The position numbers were made by a program, and so were the translations under genes. The notes below the pieces were generated by a model. The model did not search any database, was not told where the DNA came from, and worked only from the letters and a program-made list of their open reading frames with translations. From Mycobacterium sp. DL (GTDB lineage: Bacteria; Actinomycetota; Actinomycetes; Mycobacteriales; Mycobacteriaceae), in assembly GCF_039729195.1 (NCBI RefSeq), contig NZ_CP155796.1:1736001-1800000 (forward strand): a stretch of DNA of 64,000 nt. The letters run 5' to 3'. Every line of letters starts with the position of its first letter. Position 1 is the stretch's first letter. This document shows, one piece after another, positions 1 through 8,010 of this stretch.

Positions 1-327
1 TGGTATCACCGCCCGCCCGATTCATTGCCACCAAACGATGCTAACGATCGTCCATAGGTGTATTTGCCGGGTTACCAGCAATGACAGGGCGATGGGTCAG
101 ACGCGGGCGGGCATGGCCTGCCAGCGGCGGCGATGGGCCCGTGTCATGGATTGACCAGTTCCCGTCCCGCACTGTCTTCAGCGCACTCGCCCCGCCGATC
201 GTGCTCTCGATGATCGAGACGCTGAAAGCACTCGTTGGCGCGTAACAACGGATGAGGCCAACGTTGTGCGGGGTACCTTGCGGGGGTACCCCGGGGGCAT
301 CTCGTTGTTTGGGAAGGCTTAACGCTC
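1..327. other. Left-edge stretch without a supportable gene
   Basis: No reading frame here has convincing codon usage or a recognisable product. A frame open at the left edge ends at the TAG at 55-57 and could be the last codons of a gene lying outside, but 18 codons are too few to judge. The only structured element is the GTACC/GGGTACC dyad at 273-291, listed separately. Confidence 0.5.
273..291. promoter_or_regulatory. Possible third CsoR-type operator
   Basis: GTACCTTGCGGGGGTACCC matches the clear CsoR-type box at 1412-1430 at 13 of 19 positions, including the GGGGGTA half. It lies 36 bp upstream of the small Cys-containing gene at 328. The other half is poorer than in the two strong boxes, so binding by CsoR is inferred from similarity only. 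Confidence 0.4.
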
Positions 328-474
328 GTGACGGCATCAGAGAAATTCCGCCAGCTCGTGGAGAGCTCAACCACCCGGGCGATCGCCAAGTGCCTCGCCC
401 TGTGCGTGATGGCCCAAATCGCCGGCGGGCACCGACCTGCCAAGGCCGACAAGGGAAAATCCTGCTGCGGCTGA
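328..474 (+). CDS. 48-residue Cys-containing small protein, possibly copper-linked
   Basis: A GTG-started frame of 48 codons, preceded by GAAGG at 313-317 (10 nt spacing). About 80% of third codon positions are G or C, as expected for a real gene here. The product has an amphipathic N-terminus, a CLALC (C-x3-C) motif near residues 22-26, one His and a C-terminal SCCG. It sits 36 bp downstream of a CsoR-like dyad and about 1 kb from the copper operon, so a small copper-binding or copper-induced peptide, comparable in concept to mycobacterial MymT or SocA/B, is a reasonable guess. I do not recognise a family. No membrane segment or signal peptide is certain, although residues 17-33 are fairly hydrophobic. 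Confidence 0.5.
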   Translation: MTASEKFRQLVESSTTRAIAKCLALCVMAQIAGGHRPAKADKGKSCCG

Positions 475-524
475 TAGCCGCGGACCTCTGGCTCCACCCC
501 GGTAATCCCGGAGGAGCTGCGCCA

Positions 525-1343
525 CTAGTGCAGATCGTCCTGCGCATCGCGGTCCGACACGGTGGCGAAGAACTCTCCGATCACTGGGGCGAAGGCGCGC
601 GCCATGTCATCAGCGTTGACCAGCAGGTTGGACATGGTGGCCTTGGCCAGTGTGCCGCGCGGAAGGACGTCGGCAAGGGTTCGCGCGAGGTGCGTGGGGT
701 GACGTGCGTCATCGCCGGCGATGATGAGCGTCGGGGTGTCGATGCGCCGGAGTTGCTCGACTGTCGCGAAGGCGCGGTCGTGACCGATTGCCGCCGCGGC
801 AGCGGCGCTGTAGGCGTCAGCGCGCGGAATGGCCTCGGTGACGAGGCTCGCTATGAGCGGCGCAAGGTGAGGAATGAACAGCTCCCAGGCGGCCTGTAAG
901 CCGCGGGAGCGGGCGCGCTCGGCGAAGCGGTCCATCAGCTCTACATCTGCGGCCTTGTCGGCGTCGTCTTCGATAGCTTCAGCGCTGATGATGACAGCTG
1001 ACCGGGCGATCTGGGGATGTTGGAGGCATGTCCGCAGGGCGATCGTGCCGCCCAGGCCCGCGCCGACAAGGTGGGCGGACGTGGCGTCGAGCGCGTGGGT
1101 GACCGCGAGGGTGTCGGTGACGTACTGATCCCAGCGGTGCAACGTCGGGTCGGGACAACGCGATGCTCCATATCCTCGAATATCCGGCAGCGCAACGCGA
1201 TAACGACCGGCAAGTCGGTCGGCAAGCGGCCGCATGCTGTGGTGATCGGGCCCACCGCCGTGCAACATGATGATCAGCTCGCCGCGGCCGACGACCTCGC
1301 CCATGAGCGGCCAGCCGTCATCCCCGACGTGCAACGTTCGCAT
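525..1343 (-). CDS. Alpha/beta-hydrolase-fold protein lacking the catalytic Ser
   Basis: About 272 residues with an alpha/beta-hydrolase layout: oxyanion-hole HGGG motif at residues 28-31, a DIRGYGAS turn at 54-61, a nucleophile-elbow segment at 94-99 and a cap region. The elbow reads GAGLGG, so the usual Ser is Gly96 (codon GGC, complement of 1056-1058; one base from AGC). The C-terminal region that usually supplies the catalytic His reads NLLVNADDMARAF with no His. It may therefore be a non-catalytic member or a decayed enzyme. The ATG at 1343 is chosen because the fold begins there and a GGGAGAGG ribosome site precedes it; a GTG at 1346 is also possible. It is divergent from copZ across the CsoR operators and may share copper control. 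Confidence 0.8.
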   Translation of the reverse strand: MRTLHVGDDGWPLMGEVVGRGELIIMLHGGGPDHHSMRPLADRLAGRYRVALPDIRGYGASRCPDPTLHRWDQYVTDTLAVTHALDATSAHLVGAGLGGTIALRTCLQHPQIARSAVIISAEAIEDDADKAADVELMDRFAERARSRGLQAAWELFIPHLAPLIASLVTEAIPRADAYSAAAAAAIGHDRAFATVEQLRRIDTPTLIIAGDDARHPTHLARTLADVLPRGTLAKATMSNLLVNADDMARAFAPVIGEFFATVSDRDAQDDLH

Positions 1344-1411
1344 CACCAACTGCCTCTCCCTATGTCTGCCTTGTCGGGGATACCTCGACCCCGACGAGCC
1401 ATCCTTGCAAC

Positions 1412-1430
1412 ATACCCTCTGGGGGTATAC
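1412..1430. promoter_or_regulatory. CsoR-type copper operator 1
   Basis: ATACCCTCTGGGGGTATAC is a dyad with the TACCC...GGGTA pattern of copper-responsive CsoR operators. It lies 57 bp upstream of copZ, in the gap shared with the divergent hydrolase-fold gene. csoR itself is in the same operon (5354). Confidence 0.8.
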
Positions 1431-1442
1431 ATTGGCGTACGC

Positions 1443-1459
1443 ATACCCGGTAGGGGTAT
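1443..1459. promoter_or_regulatory. CsoR-type copper operator 2
   Basis: ATACCCGGTAGGGGTAT is a second dyad of the same pattern, 31 bp centre to centre (about three helical turns) from operator 1 and 28 bp upstream of the copZ start. Two in-phase sites suggest cooperative CsoR repression of the cop operon. Confidence 0.8.
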
Positions 1460-1486
1460 CGCTCACGGTGAAGATGGGAGTTCGGC

Positions 1487-1699
1487 ATGAGCACGATCAC
1501 GTACGCCGTCACGGGAATGACCTGCGGGCACTGCGAGCTGTCGGTGCGGGAAGAAGTCAGCGAGGTCGCCGGTGTTGAAGACGTCGAGGTCAGCGCCACG
1601 ACCGGCACTTTGATCGTGACCTCCAGCGGTCTCGTCGATGACTCCCAGATCCTGCATGCGGTCGACGAGGCCGGCTATTCGGCGGTGCGGGTCGTATGA
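1487..1699 (+). CDS. copZ: CopZ-like copper chaperone (HMA domain)
   Basis: Seventy residues forming a single heavy-metal-associated domain. The MTCGHC metal-binding loop (residues 10-15) carries the two Cys that chelate Cu(I). Such chaperones hand copper to the N-terminal HMA domain or membrane platform of CopA and to CsoR. It is first in the copper operon, directly behind the two CsoR-type operators, and its stop overlaps the next start (ATGA at 1696-1699), indicating translational coupling. Length and motif are typical of the family. Confidence 0.9.
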   Translation: MSTITYAVTGMTCGHCELSVREEVSEVAGVEDVEVSATTGTLIVTSSGLVDDSQILHAVDEAGYSAVRVV

Positions 1700-2667
1700 A
1701 CGCCGCGGGACGGTTGGCCGCGTTCGGTGCGGGACTGGCGGTGGCGTTCACGGCTGCGTACGTCACTGGCGCCGCGGTGGTCCCCGACGTCGCGGTGACC
1801 CCTTCTCAGCACGTTGGCGCTGAGCCGGCCGCTGACCACAGCATGCCGACCGAGCAGGCGGTGCCGGTATCACCGCTGTCCGCTGATCCGCCGGGGTTGT
1901 CGCTCGCCCAGGGCGGATACGCGCTCAGCGCGGTACGGGCACCCGTCGCCCCCAACGATCGGGCCACGTTGAGCTTCACCATTGCGGGTCCCAGCGGCAC
2001 GCCGCTGCTGGATTACGCGACGGTGCACGACAAGCAGCTGCATCTCATCCTCGTCCGCTCCGATGGTCAGCATTTTGCGCACGTACACCCGGTCCTGGAT
2101 CAAGCAACCGGCATATGGTCGATGCCCTGGATGTGGAAGGCCGCCGGGACCTACCGGGTGTTCGCGGATTTCCAGCCTGCCCAGGAAGGGAGCGCCAAAC
2201 TCACACTCACCCGCACGGTCGACGTGGCCGGCGAGTTGGCCCCGTCGCCCCCATTGACCACACGCACCTCGGATGAGATTGCCGGGTACACCGTGGATCT
2301 CGACGGTTCGCTCACCGCGGGCGTCTCGAAGCAGGTCGCAGCGAAGGTCACCCGCGACGGCAAGCCGGTGACGACACTGCAGCCCTACCTCGGGGCATAC
2401 GGGCACCTCGTCGCGCTGCGTGAAGGTGACCTGGCATATCTGCACGTGCACCCCGAGGGTGCTGAGCCGGCACCGGGCCGCACCGGCGGCCCGGCGGTGT
2501 CGTTCGCGGCGACCGCACCCACCGCCGGCCGCTACCTGCTTTACCTCGACTTCAAAGTCGATGACACCGTGCACACCGCCAGCTTCGTCGTCGACGCTGC
2601 ACCCGGCGGCGGCAATCAGCCCGCGCCAGAAACTCCGCGCGACGCCGGCCATGCCGGCGGGCACTGA
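1696..2667 (+). CDS. Exported His-rich duplicated-domain protein of the copper operon
   Basis: 323 residues with a hydrophobic N-terminus (about residues 8-30) that serves as signal peptide or anchor. Two similar beta-rich domains follow. The first contains HDKQLHL and HFAHVHP, the second GHLVALREG and LAYLHVHPEG; both end in a GxYrv/llYxDF strand, indicating an internal duplication. The extreme C-terminus is H/G-rich (DAGHAGGH). The His clusters and position between copZ and copA argue for periplasmic copper binding or delivery. Related proteins are usually annotated only as heavy-metal-binding-domain proteins, so the biochemical role is inferred. Confidence 0.8.
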   Translation: MNAAGRLAAFGAGLAVAFTAAYVTGAAVVPDVAVTPSQHVGAEPAADHSMPTEQAVPVSPLSADPPGLSLAQGGYALSAVRAPVAPNDRATLSFTIAGPSGTPLLDYATVHDKQLHLILVRSDGQHFAHVHPVLDQATGIWSMPWMWKAAGTYRVFADFQPAQEGSAKLTLTRTVDVAGELAPSPPLTTRTSDEIAGYTVDLDGSLTAGVSKQVAAKVTRDGKPVTTLQPYLGAYGHLVALREGDLAYLHVHPEGAEPAPGRTGGPAVSFAATAPTAGRYLLYLDFKVDDTVHTASFVVDAAPGGGNQPAPETPRDAGHAGGH

Positions 2668-2701
2668 ACGACTTCGGGCCCGACTCAGAAACTGAAAGGC
2701 A

Positions 2702-5002
2702 ATGGCACTCATGACGACATCGACATCAACACCGGTGTCCGGTGCGAACGTTGAACTGCGCATCGGGGGGATGACGTGTGCCTCCTGCGCCAACCGCATC
2801 GAGCGCAAGCTCAACAAGCTCGACGGCGTGGCCGCGACGGTCAACTACGCGACGGAGAAGGCCACCGTCACGGTGCCCGACGGATACGATCCGGCTCTGC
2901 TGATCGCCGAGGTGGAAAAGACGGGCTACACCGCCGCGCTTCCGACACCCCGCGCACCGGCGCCTTCGGACGCATCCGGCGACACCCCGAACGCCGACGG
3001 TATCGACGACCCCGAACTCGAGTCGCTGCGGCACCGCCTGAGGGCCTCGACTGTCCTGACGGTGCCGGTCATCGCGATGGCGATGATCCCGGCGCTGCAG
3101 TTCACCTACTGGCAGTGGGCGTCGCTCACGCTGGCCGCCCCCGTCATCGTGTGGGCGGCGTGGCCGTTCCACCGGGCTGCCTGGGCCAACCTGCGACACG
3201 GCACCGCCACGATGGACACCCTCATTTCCCTGGGCACCGTCTCAGCGTTCCTGTGGTCGCTGTATGCGCTGTTCTTCGGGACTGCTGGTACCCCAGGAAT
3301 GAAGCACCCGTTCGAACTGACACTGGCGCCGACGCACGGCGCCGCGAACATCTACCTCGAAGTTGCCGCTGGGGTAACGACATTCATTCTTGCTGGCCGG
3401 TACTTCGAGAAACGGTCGAAGCGGCAGGCCGGGGCCGCGCTGCGCGCCCTACTCGATCTGGGCGCCAAAGACGTATCCGTGCTGCGCGACGGCGTGGAAA
3501 CCAAGATCGCCATCGAAGAACTGATGGTCGGCGACGAGTTCGTCGTGCGCCCGGGGGAGAAGATCGCCACCGACGGAGTGGTGGCATCGGGCAGCTCGGC
3601 GGTCGATGCGTCGATGCTGACCGGCGAATCGGTACCCGTGGAAGTGGCTGCCGGTGACACTGTGGTCGGTGCCACCGTCAACGCCGGCGGCCGGCTGGTG
3701 GTGCGGGCCAGTCGTGTCGGCTCGGACACCCAGCTGGCGCAGATGGCTGAGCTGGTCGAACGGGCCCAGACCGGCAAGGCCGAGGTTCAACGCCTGGCCG
3801 ATCGGATCTCCGGTGTCTTCGTGCCCATCGTCATCGCGATCGCGGTGATCACCCTCGGCGCCTGGTTGGGCGCGGGGTTCTCAGTCACCGCCGCGTTCAC
3901 CGCAGCGGTAGCGGTCCTCGTCATCGCCTGCCCCTGCGCCCTCGGGTTGGCCACGCCCACGGCACTTCTGGTGGGCACCGGTCGCGGCGCACAGATGGGC
4001 GTGTTGATCAAGGGCCCCGAGGTGCTGGAATCGACCCGCAAGGTCGACACCGTGGTGCTGGACAAGACCGGCACTGTCACCACCGGCAAGATGGCACTGA
4101 TCGACGTCATTGCGGCGCCGGGAACCGAACGTGCTGAGCTGCTTCGGCTGGCCGGCGCCCTGGAGAACGCTTCCGAGCATCCCATCGCCCACGCCATCGC
4201 CACTGCGGCCGTCGAGGAAGTCCAAACCCTGCCCACCCCCGAGGAGTTCGCGAATGTCGAAGGTAAAGGCGTCCAGGGCGTCGTGGACGGACACGCCGTC
4301 GTTGTCGGGCGCGAATCACTGCTGGCCGACTGGGCGCAACACCTCAGCCCGGACCTGTCCCGCGCCAAGGCCAGCGCTGAAGCCCAGGGCAAGACGGTGG
4401 TCGCGGTCGGGTGGGACGGCCAGGTTCGCGGCGTACTCGTCGTCGCCGACACGGTAAAACCGACCAGTGCGCAGGCAATTTCGCAGATGCGCGACCTCGG
4501 CCTCACGCCCGTGCTGCTCACCGGAGACAACGAAGCCGTCGCTCGACAGATCGCCGCCGAAGTGGGCATCGACACGGTGATCGCCGAGGTGATGCCCAAG
4601 GACAAAGTCGACGTCATCGCCCGGCTGCAATCCGAGGGCAAAACGGTCGCCATGGTCGGCGACGGAGTCAACGACGCGCCTGCCCTCGCCCAAGCAGACC
4701 TCGGTCTGGCCATGGGCACCGGCACTGACGTCGCTATCGAGGCCTCCGACATCACCCTGGTGCGCGGTGACCTGCGTAGCGCCGTCGATGCGATCCGGCT
4801 GTCCCGCAGAACACTGTCGACGATCAAGACGAACCTGTTCTGGGCGTTCGCCTACAACGTCGCCGCCATACCGGTTGCGGCACTAGGCATGCTCAACCCG
4901 ATGCTCGCCGGGGCGGCCATGGCGTTCTCCAGTGTCTTCGTCGTGGGCAACAGCCTCCGATTGCGTGGCTTCACATCCACATCTTCTGCCCCTACGCACT
5001 AA
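2702..5002 (+). CDS. copA: CopA-type Cu(I)-exporting P1B ATPase (CPC class)
   Basis: About 766 residues, normal for the family. An N-terminal HMA domain carries GMTCASC (residues 23-29). The transmembrane metal site CPC is at 410-412, the phosphorylation motif DKTGT starts at 454, the actuator loop has TGES, the nucleotide domain has an SEHP motif, and GDGVNDAP is present near the C-terminus. These mark a Cu(I)/Ag(I) effluxer of the cytoplasmic membrane, related to mycobacterial CtpV/CtpA. It lies downstream of copZ and the exported His-rich protein. A GAAAGG site at 2693-2698 is tight for ATG 2702, so ATG 2711 is an alternative start. Confidence 0.93.
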   Translation: MALMTTSTSTPVSGANVELRIGGMTCASCANRIERKLNKLDGVAATVNYATEKATVTVPDGYDPALLIAEVEKTGYTAALPTPRAPAPSDASGDTPNADGIDDPELESLRHRLRASTVLTVPVIAMAMIPALQFTYWQWASLTLAAPVIVWAAWPFHRAAWANLRHGTATMDTLISLGTVSAFLWSLYALFFGTAGTPGMKHPFELTLAPTHGAANIYLEVAAGVTTFILAGRYFEKRSKRQAGAALRALLDLGAKDVSVLRDGVETKIAIEELMVGDEFVVRPGEKIATDGVVASGSSAVDASMLTGESVPVEVAAGDTVVGATVNAGGRLVVRASRVGSDTQLAQMAELVERAQTGKAEVQRLADRISGVFVPIVIAIAVITLGAWLGAGFSVTAAFTAAVAVLVIACPCALGLATPTALLVGTGRGAQMGVLIKGPEVLESTRKVDTVVLDKTGTVTTGKMALIDVIAAPGTERAELLRLAGALENASEHPIAHAIATAAVEEVQTLPTPEEFANVEGKGVQGVVDGHAVVVGRESLLADWAQHLSPDLSRAKASAEAQGKTVVAVGWDGQVRGVLVVADTVKPTSAQAISQMRDLGLTPVLLTGDNEAVARQIAAEVGIDTVIAEVMPKDKVDVIARLQSEGKTVAMVGDGVNDAPALAQADLGLAMGTGTDVAIEASDITLVRGDLRSAVDAIRLSRRTLSTIKTNLFWAFAYNVAAIPVAALGMLNPMLAGAAMAFSSVFVVGNSLRLRGFTSTSSAPTH

Positions 5003-5043
5003 ACCCCTGCTGCATCCAATCTCTACTGCACTAAGGAGAACCC

Positions 5044-5319
5044 ATGTCCGACAGCACGAACCTGACGTCGAGCTGCTGCTGCAGCGGCTCAACACAAGAC
5101 CTCGACGCGACGGTCATCAAACCTGGGGCCACGAACCTCCTGGACCCCGCAACGGACGAGACGACCTGCCCGGTAATGCCCGGCACGCCGGTAAACAGGA
5201 CAGCCGCTGAAGCCGCGGGCCTGTTCCGAGACTACCGCGGTCGACGGTATTGGTTCTGCTGCAATGGATGTGGACCACGGTTCGACCGTGACCCCGACAA
5301 GTTCGCCAGCGCGGCGTGA
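5044..5319 (+). CDS. Cys-rich YHS-domain protein
   Basis: Ninety-one residues, preceded by AAGGAG. The N-terminus has a run of three Cys (SCCCSGS). The C-terminal two-thirds is a YHS-type domain with TCPVMPG, the aromatic segment RRYWFCCNGCG and an FxxxPxKF ending. YHS domains accompany metal ATPases and copper oxidases and are thought to bind metal. Its place between copA and csoR suggests a soluble copper-binding accessory of the operon. Confidence 0.85.
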   Translation: MSDSTNLTSSCCCSGSTQDLDATVIKPGATNLLDPATDETTCPVMPGTPVNRTAAEAAGLFRDYRGRRYWFCCNGCGPRFDRDPDKFASAA

Positions 5320-5353
5320 CCGTCCTCCCGGACCCGAGAACGAAGGATCTGCC

Positions 5354-5683
5354 ATGACTCCCGTCGACGACGCCGACCATTGCCAGGCATCGGGTTCGGT
5401 CCAACACGGCTACATCACCGATAAGGACAAATACCTCAAACGCTTGAAACGCATTGAGGGCCAAGCCCGCGGCATCAGCCGGATGATCGAGGAGGAACGC
5501 TATTGCATCGACATCCTCACCCAAGCTGACGCACTGACCAAAGCCCTGCAAAGCGTCTCGCTGGCGCTGCTCGACGACCATATCCGACACTGCGTTCGAG
5601 ACGCTGCTGCCGCCGGGGGACCGGCCGCCGACGCCAAGCTCACCGAAGCATCCGAAGCCATCGCCCGACTCGTGCGGTCATGA
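5354..5683 (+). CDS. csoR: CsoR copper-sensing repressor
   Basis: 109 residues of the CsoR/DUF156 family. The Cu(I) ligands fit M. tuberculosis CsoR exactly in spacing: Cys51, His76 and Cys80 (25 and 4 residues apart, like C36-H61-C65). The KRLKRIEGQARGISRMIEE helix is the family signature. The start at 5354 is fixed by GAAGGATC 8-15 bp upstream and by the family N-terminus; the upstream open frame is not needed. It should bind the dyads before copZ in the apo form and release when Cu(I) binds, giving autoregulation of the operon. Confidence 0.92.
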   Translation: MTPVDDADHCQASGSVQHGYITDKDKYLKRLKRIEGQARGISRMIEEERYCIDILTQADALTKALQSVSLALLDDHIRHCVRDAAAAGGPAADAKLTEASEAIARLVRS

Positions 5684-5775
5684 CGCAACGGCGGTGCACC
5701 GACGCCGTCGCCTCGATCCCCGCTGTTGCACACCCGCGCGAACGAACACGTGAGACTCCCCAAGGAGAGCGCACC

Positions 5776-5907
5776 ATGACGAACCACGACTAGTACGCAG
5801 AAGCGACACCGCACGCCGACCAGGGCGAACATGGCGGACACCCCGATCGCCAAACCAACGCCGCCCACGACGGTCACGACGGTCATGCCGGTCACGGCGC
5901 CGATCAC
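5776..5907 (+). other. His-rich leader of copB interrupted by an amber codon
   Basis: ATG at 5776 has the best ribosome site around (AAGGAG at 5762-5767) and is in frame with the CopB ATPase. Codon 6 is TAG (5791-5793). After it, 38 codons without another stop encode a segment with eight His, several as GH or DGH, running directly into the ATPase at 5908. CopB-type ATPases normally begin with such a His-rich tail, so this is the native N-terminus broken by a nonsense codon, or read by suppression or re-initiation. Confidence 0.75.
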
Positions 5908-7878
5908 GTGGCTCAGTTCCGGAAGCTCTTCTGGATCAACCTGATCATCGCCATCCCGGTCATCGTGTTCTCGACCATGTTCGCCATGCTGCTCGGCTAC
6001 GACGTCCCCGACTTCCCCGGCGCCCGTTGGATCGCGCCACTGCTGGGCACGGTCATGTACGTCGTCGGCGGTCGCCCCTTCCTTACCGGCGCCGTCAGCG
6101 AAATCCGTTCCCGCAAACCAGGAATGATGCTGCTGATCGGACTGGCGATCACCGTCGCCTTCCTGGCCTCCTGGGGCGCGAGCCTGGGCCTGCTCCACCA
6201 CGAACTGGAATTCTGGTGGGAACTGGCGCTGCTGATCGTCATCATGCTGCTCGGCCACTGGGTCGAAATGCGCTCGCTGGCTCAGACCACCTCCGCATTG
6301 GACTCACTGGCCGCCCTGCTTCCCGACGAAGCCGAAAAGGTCGACGGCGACCGCATCATCACCGTCTCGCCCGCCGACCTGCAGGTGGGAGATCTGGTGG
6401 TCGTGCGACCCGGTGGCAGCGTCCCCGCCGACGGCAGGATCGTCGACGGGCGCGCCGACATGGACGAGTCGATGGTGACCGGTGAATCGCGGCCGGTGGC
6501 CCGCGGCGTCGGAGAAGCGGTGACAGCCGGAACGGTCGCCACCGATTCCGGATTGCGGGTGGAAGTCACCGCCACCGGTGACGACACCGCCCTGGCGGGA
6601 ATTCAGCGCCTGGTTATCGAAGCGCAAAACTCGTCCTCCCGAGCCCAGCGCCTTGCCGATAGAGCAGCCGGTTGGCTGTTCTGGTTTGCCCTAGGGACCG
6701 CCGCCATCACCGCCGTGGCGTGGTCGATTGTCGGAGACCCTGACGCCTCCGTCGTCCGAGCCATCACAGTGCTCGTCATCGCCTGCCCCCATGCGCTGGG
6801 ATTGGCGATACCGCTGGTCGTGTCGATCGCCACCGAACGCGCCGCGCGGGGTGGCGTGCTGATCAAGGATCGCCTCGCCTTGGAAGGCATGCGCACCGTC
6901 GACGCTGTGTTGTTCGACAAGACTGGCACCCTGACCAAGGGGGAACCGACTGCTACCGCGATCGAGGTCCGCGGTGACCTCGACGAGGGCACCGTACTCG
7001 CCCTGGCGGCCGCCGCCGAGGCCGACAGTGAACACCCTTTGGCGCGGGCAATCGTGAAAGCCGCCGAGGAGCGCGGACTCGCTGTGCCGCGCGCCAGCGG
7101 TTTCGCGTCCTCTCCCGCCGTCGGTGTGACTGCGACGGTTGAGGGGCAGGAGATCCGAGTGGGCGGCCCCCGCCTGCTCGACGAGATCGGGGGACAGGAA
7201 GTTCATGCGGCGACCTCGTGGCGTGAGGAGGGCGCGATCATCTTGCACGTCATCCGCGACGGCGCTGTGGTCGGCGGGCTGCGCCTGGCCGACGAGATCC
7301 GCCCCGAGTCCCGCGAAGCCGTCGATGCCTTGCACAAGCTCGGCATCGAGGTGGTCATGATCACCGGTGACGCCGAAGCGGTCGCGCAGGCGGTAGGTCA
7401 CGAACTCGGCATCGATCGGGTGTTCGCCGGAGTGCGCCCGGAAGACAAGGCGTCGAAAGTTGCTGCCCTGCAGCGTGAGGGCAAGAAGGTCGCGATGGTT
7501 GGCGATGGGGTCAACGATGCCCCCGCGTTGGCGCAGGCTGACGTTGGCATCGCGATCGGGGCCGGCACCGACGTCGCTATCGCCTCTGCCGGTGTCATCC
7601 TGGCCAGTTCCGACCCGCGCTCTGTGCTGTCGGTGATCGAACTGTCCCGTGCCAGTTACCGAAAGATGAAGCAGAACCTGTGGTGGGGCGCCGGATACAA
7701 CCTCATTGCAGTGCCGTTGGCTGCCGGTGTGCTCGCACCGATCGGGTTTGTGCTGCCGATGTCAGTCGGAGCGATCCTGATGTCGTTGTCGACGATCGTC
7801 GTGGCGCTCAACGCGAGAGTGTTGCGCCGCCTCGACCTGAGCCCTGAAGTCAGCACACGCGCAGTCCTCGATCGCTGA
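5908..7878 (+). CDS. copB: CopB-type P1B ATPase (CPH class), possibly N-terminally truncated
   Basis: About 656 residues from GTG 5908. The transmembrane metal motif is CPH (residues 293-295, ACPHALGLAIP), typical of the CopB class. The phosphorylation motif DKTGT starts at 337; TGES, SEHP and GDGVNDAP are present. CopB proteins export copper (or silver) with a His-rich N-terminal regulatory tail. Here that tail lies upstream behind an in-frame TAG (see 5776-5907), and GTG 5908 has no evident ribosome site, so the actual start and protein level are uncertain. All catalytic motifs remain intact. It is last in the cop operon, 92 bp after csoR counting from ATG 5776. Confidence 0.88.
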   Translation: MAQFRKLFWINLIIAIPVIVFSTMFAMLLGYDVPDFPGARWIAPLLGTVMYVVGGRPFLTGAVSEIRSRKPGMMLLIGLAITVAFLASWGASLGLLHHELEFWWELALLIVIMLLGHWVEMRSLAQTTSALDSLAALLPDEAEKVDGDRIITVSPADLQVGDLVVVRPGGSVPADGRIVDGRADMDESMVTGESRPVARGVGEAVTAGTVATDSGLRVEVTATGDDTALAGIQRLVIEAQNSSSRAQRLADRAAGWLFWFALGTAAITAVAWSIVGDPDASVVRAITVLVIACPHALGLAIPLVVSIATERAARGGVLIKDRLALEGMRTVDAVLFDKTGTLTKGEPTATAIEVRGDLDEGTVLALAAAAEADSEHPLARAIVKAAEERGLAVPRASGFASSPAVGVTATVEGQEIRVGGPRLLDEIGGQEVHAATSWREEGAIILHVIRDGAVVGGLRLADEIRPESREAVDALHKLGIEVVMITGDAEAVAQAVGHELGIDRVFAGVRPEDKASKVAALQREGKKVAMVGDGVNDAPALAQADVGIAIGAGTDVAIASAGVILASSDPRSVLSVIELSRASYRKMKQNLWWGAGYNLIAVPLAAGVLAPIGFVLPMSVGAILMSLSTIVVALNARVLRRLDLSPEVSTRAVLDR

Positions 7879-8010
7879 CACGGCCGGCGGCGTTCGTTTG
7901 CACGCGCCGCCCTATCCGGCCACGGCACTTCGAGGATTGGTGGATCGGGCGACAGCGACGAGGCGCCTGCGTAGCGTTACGAATCCCACACCGGCGCCGA
8001 GGTCAGCTGT

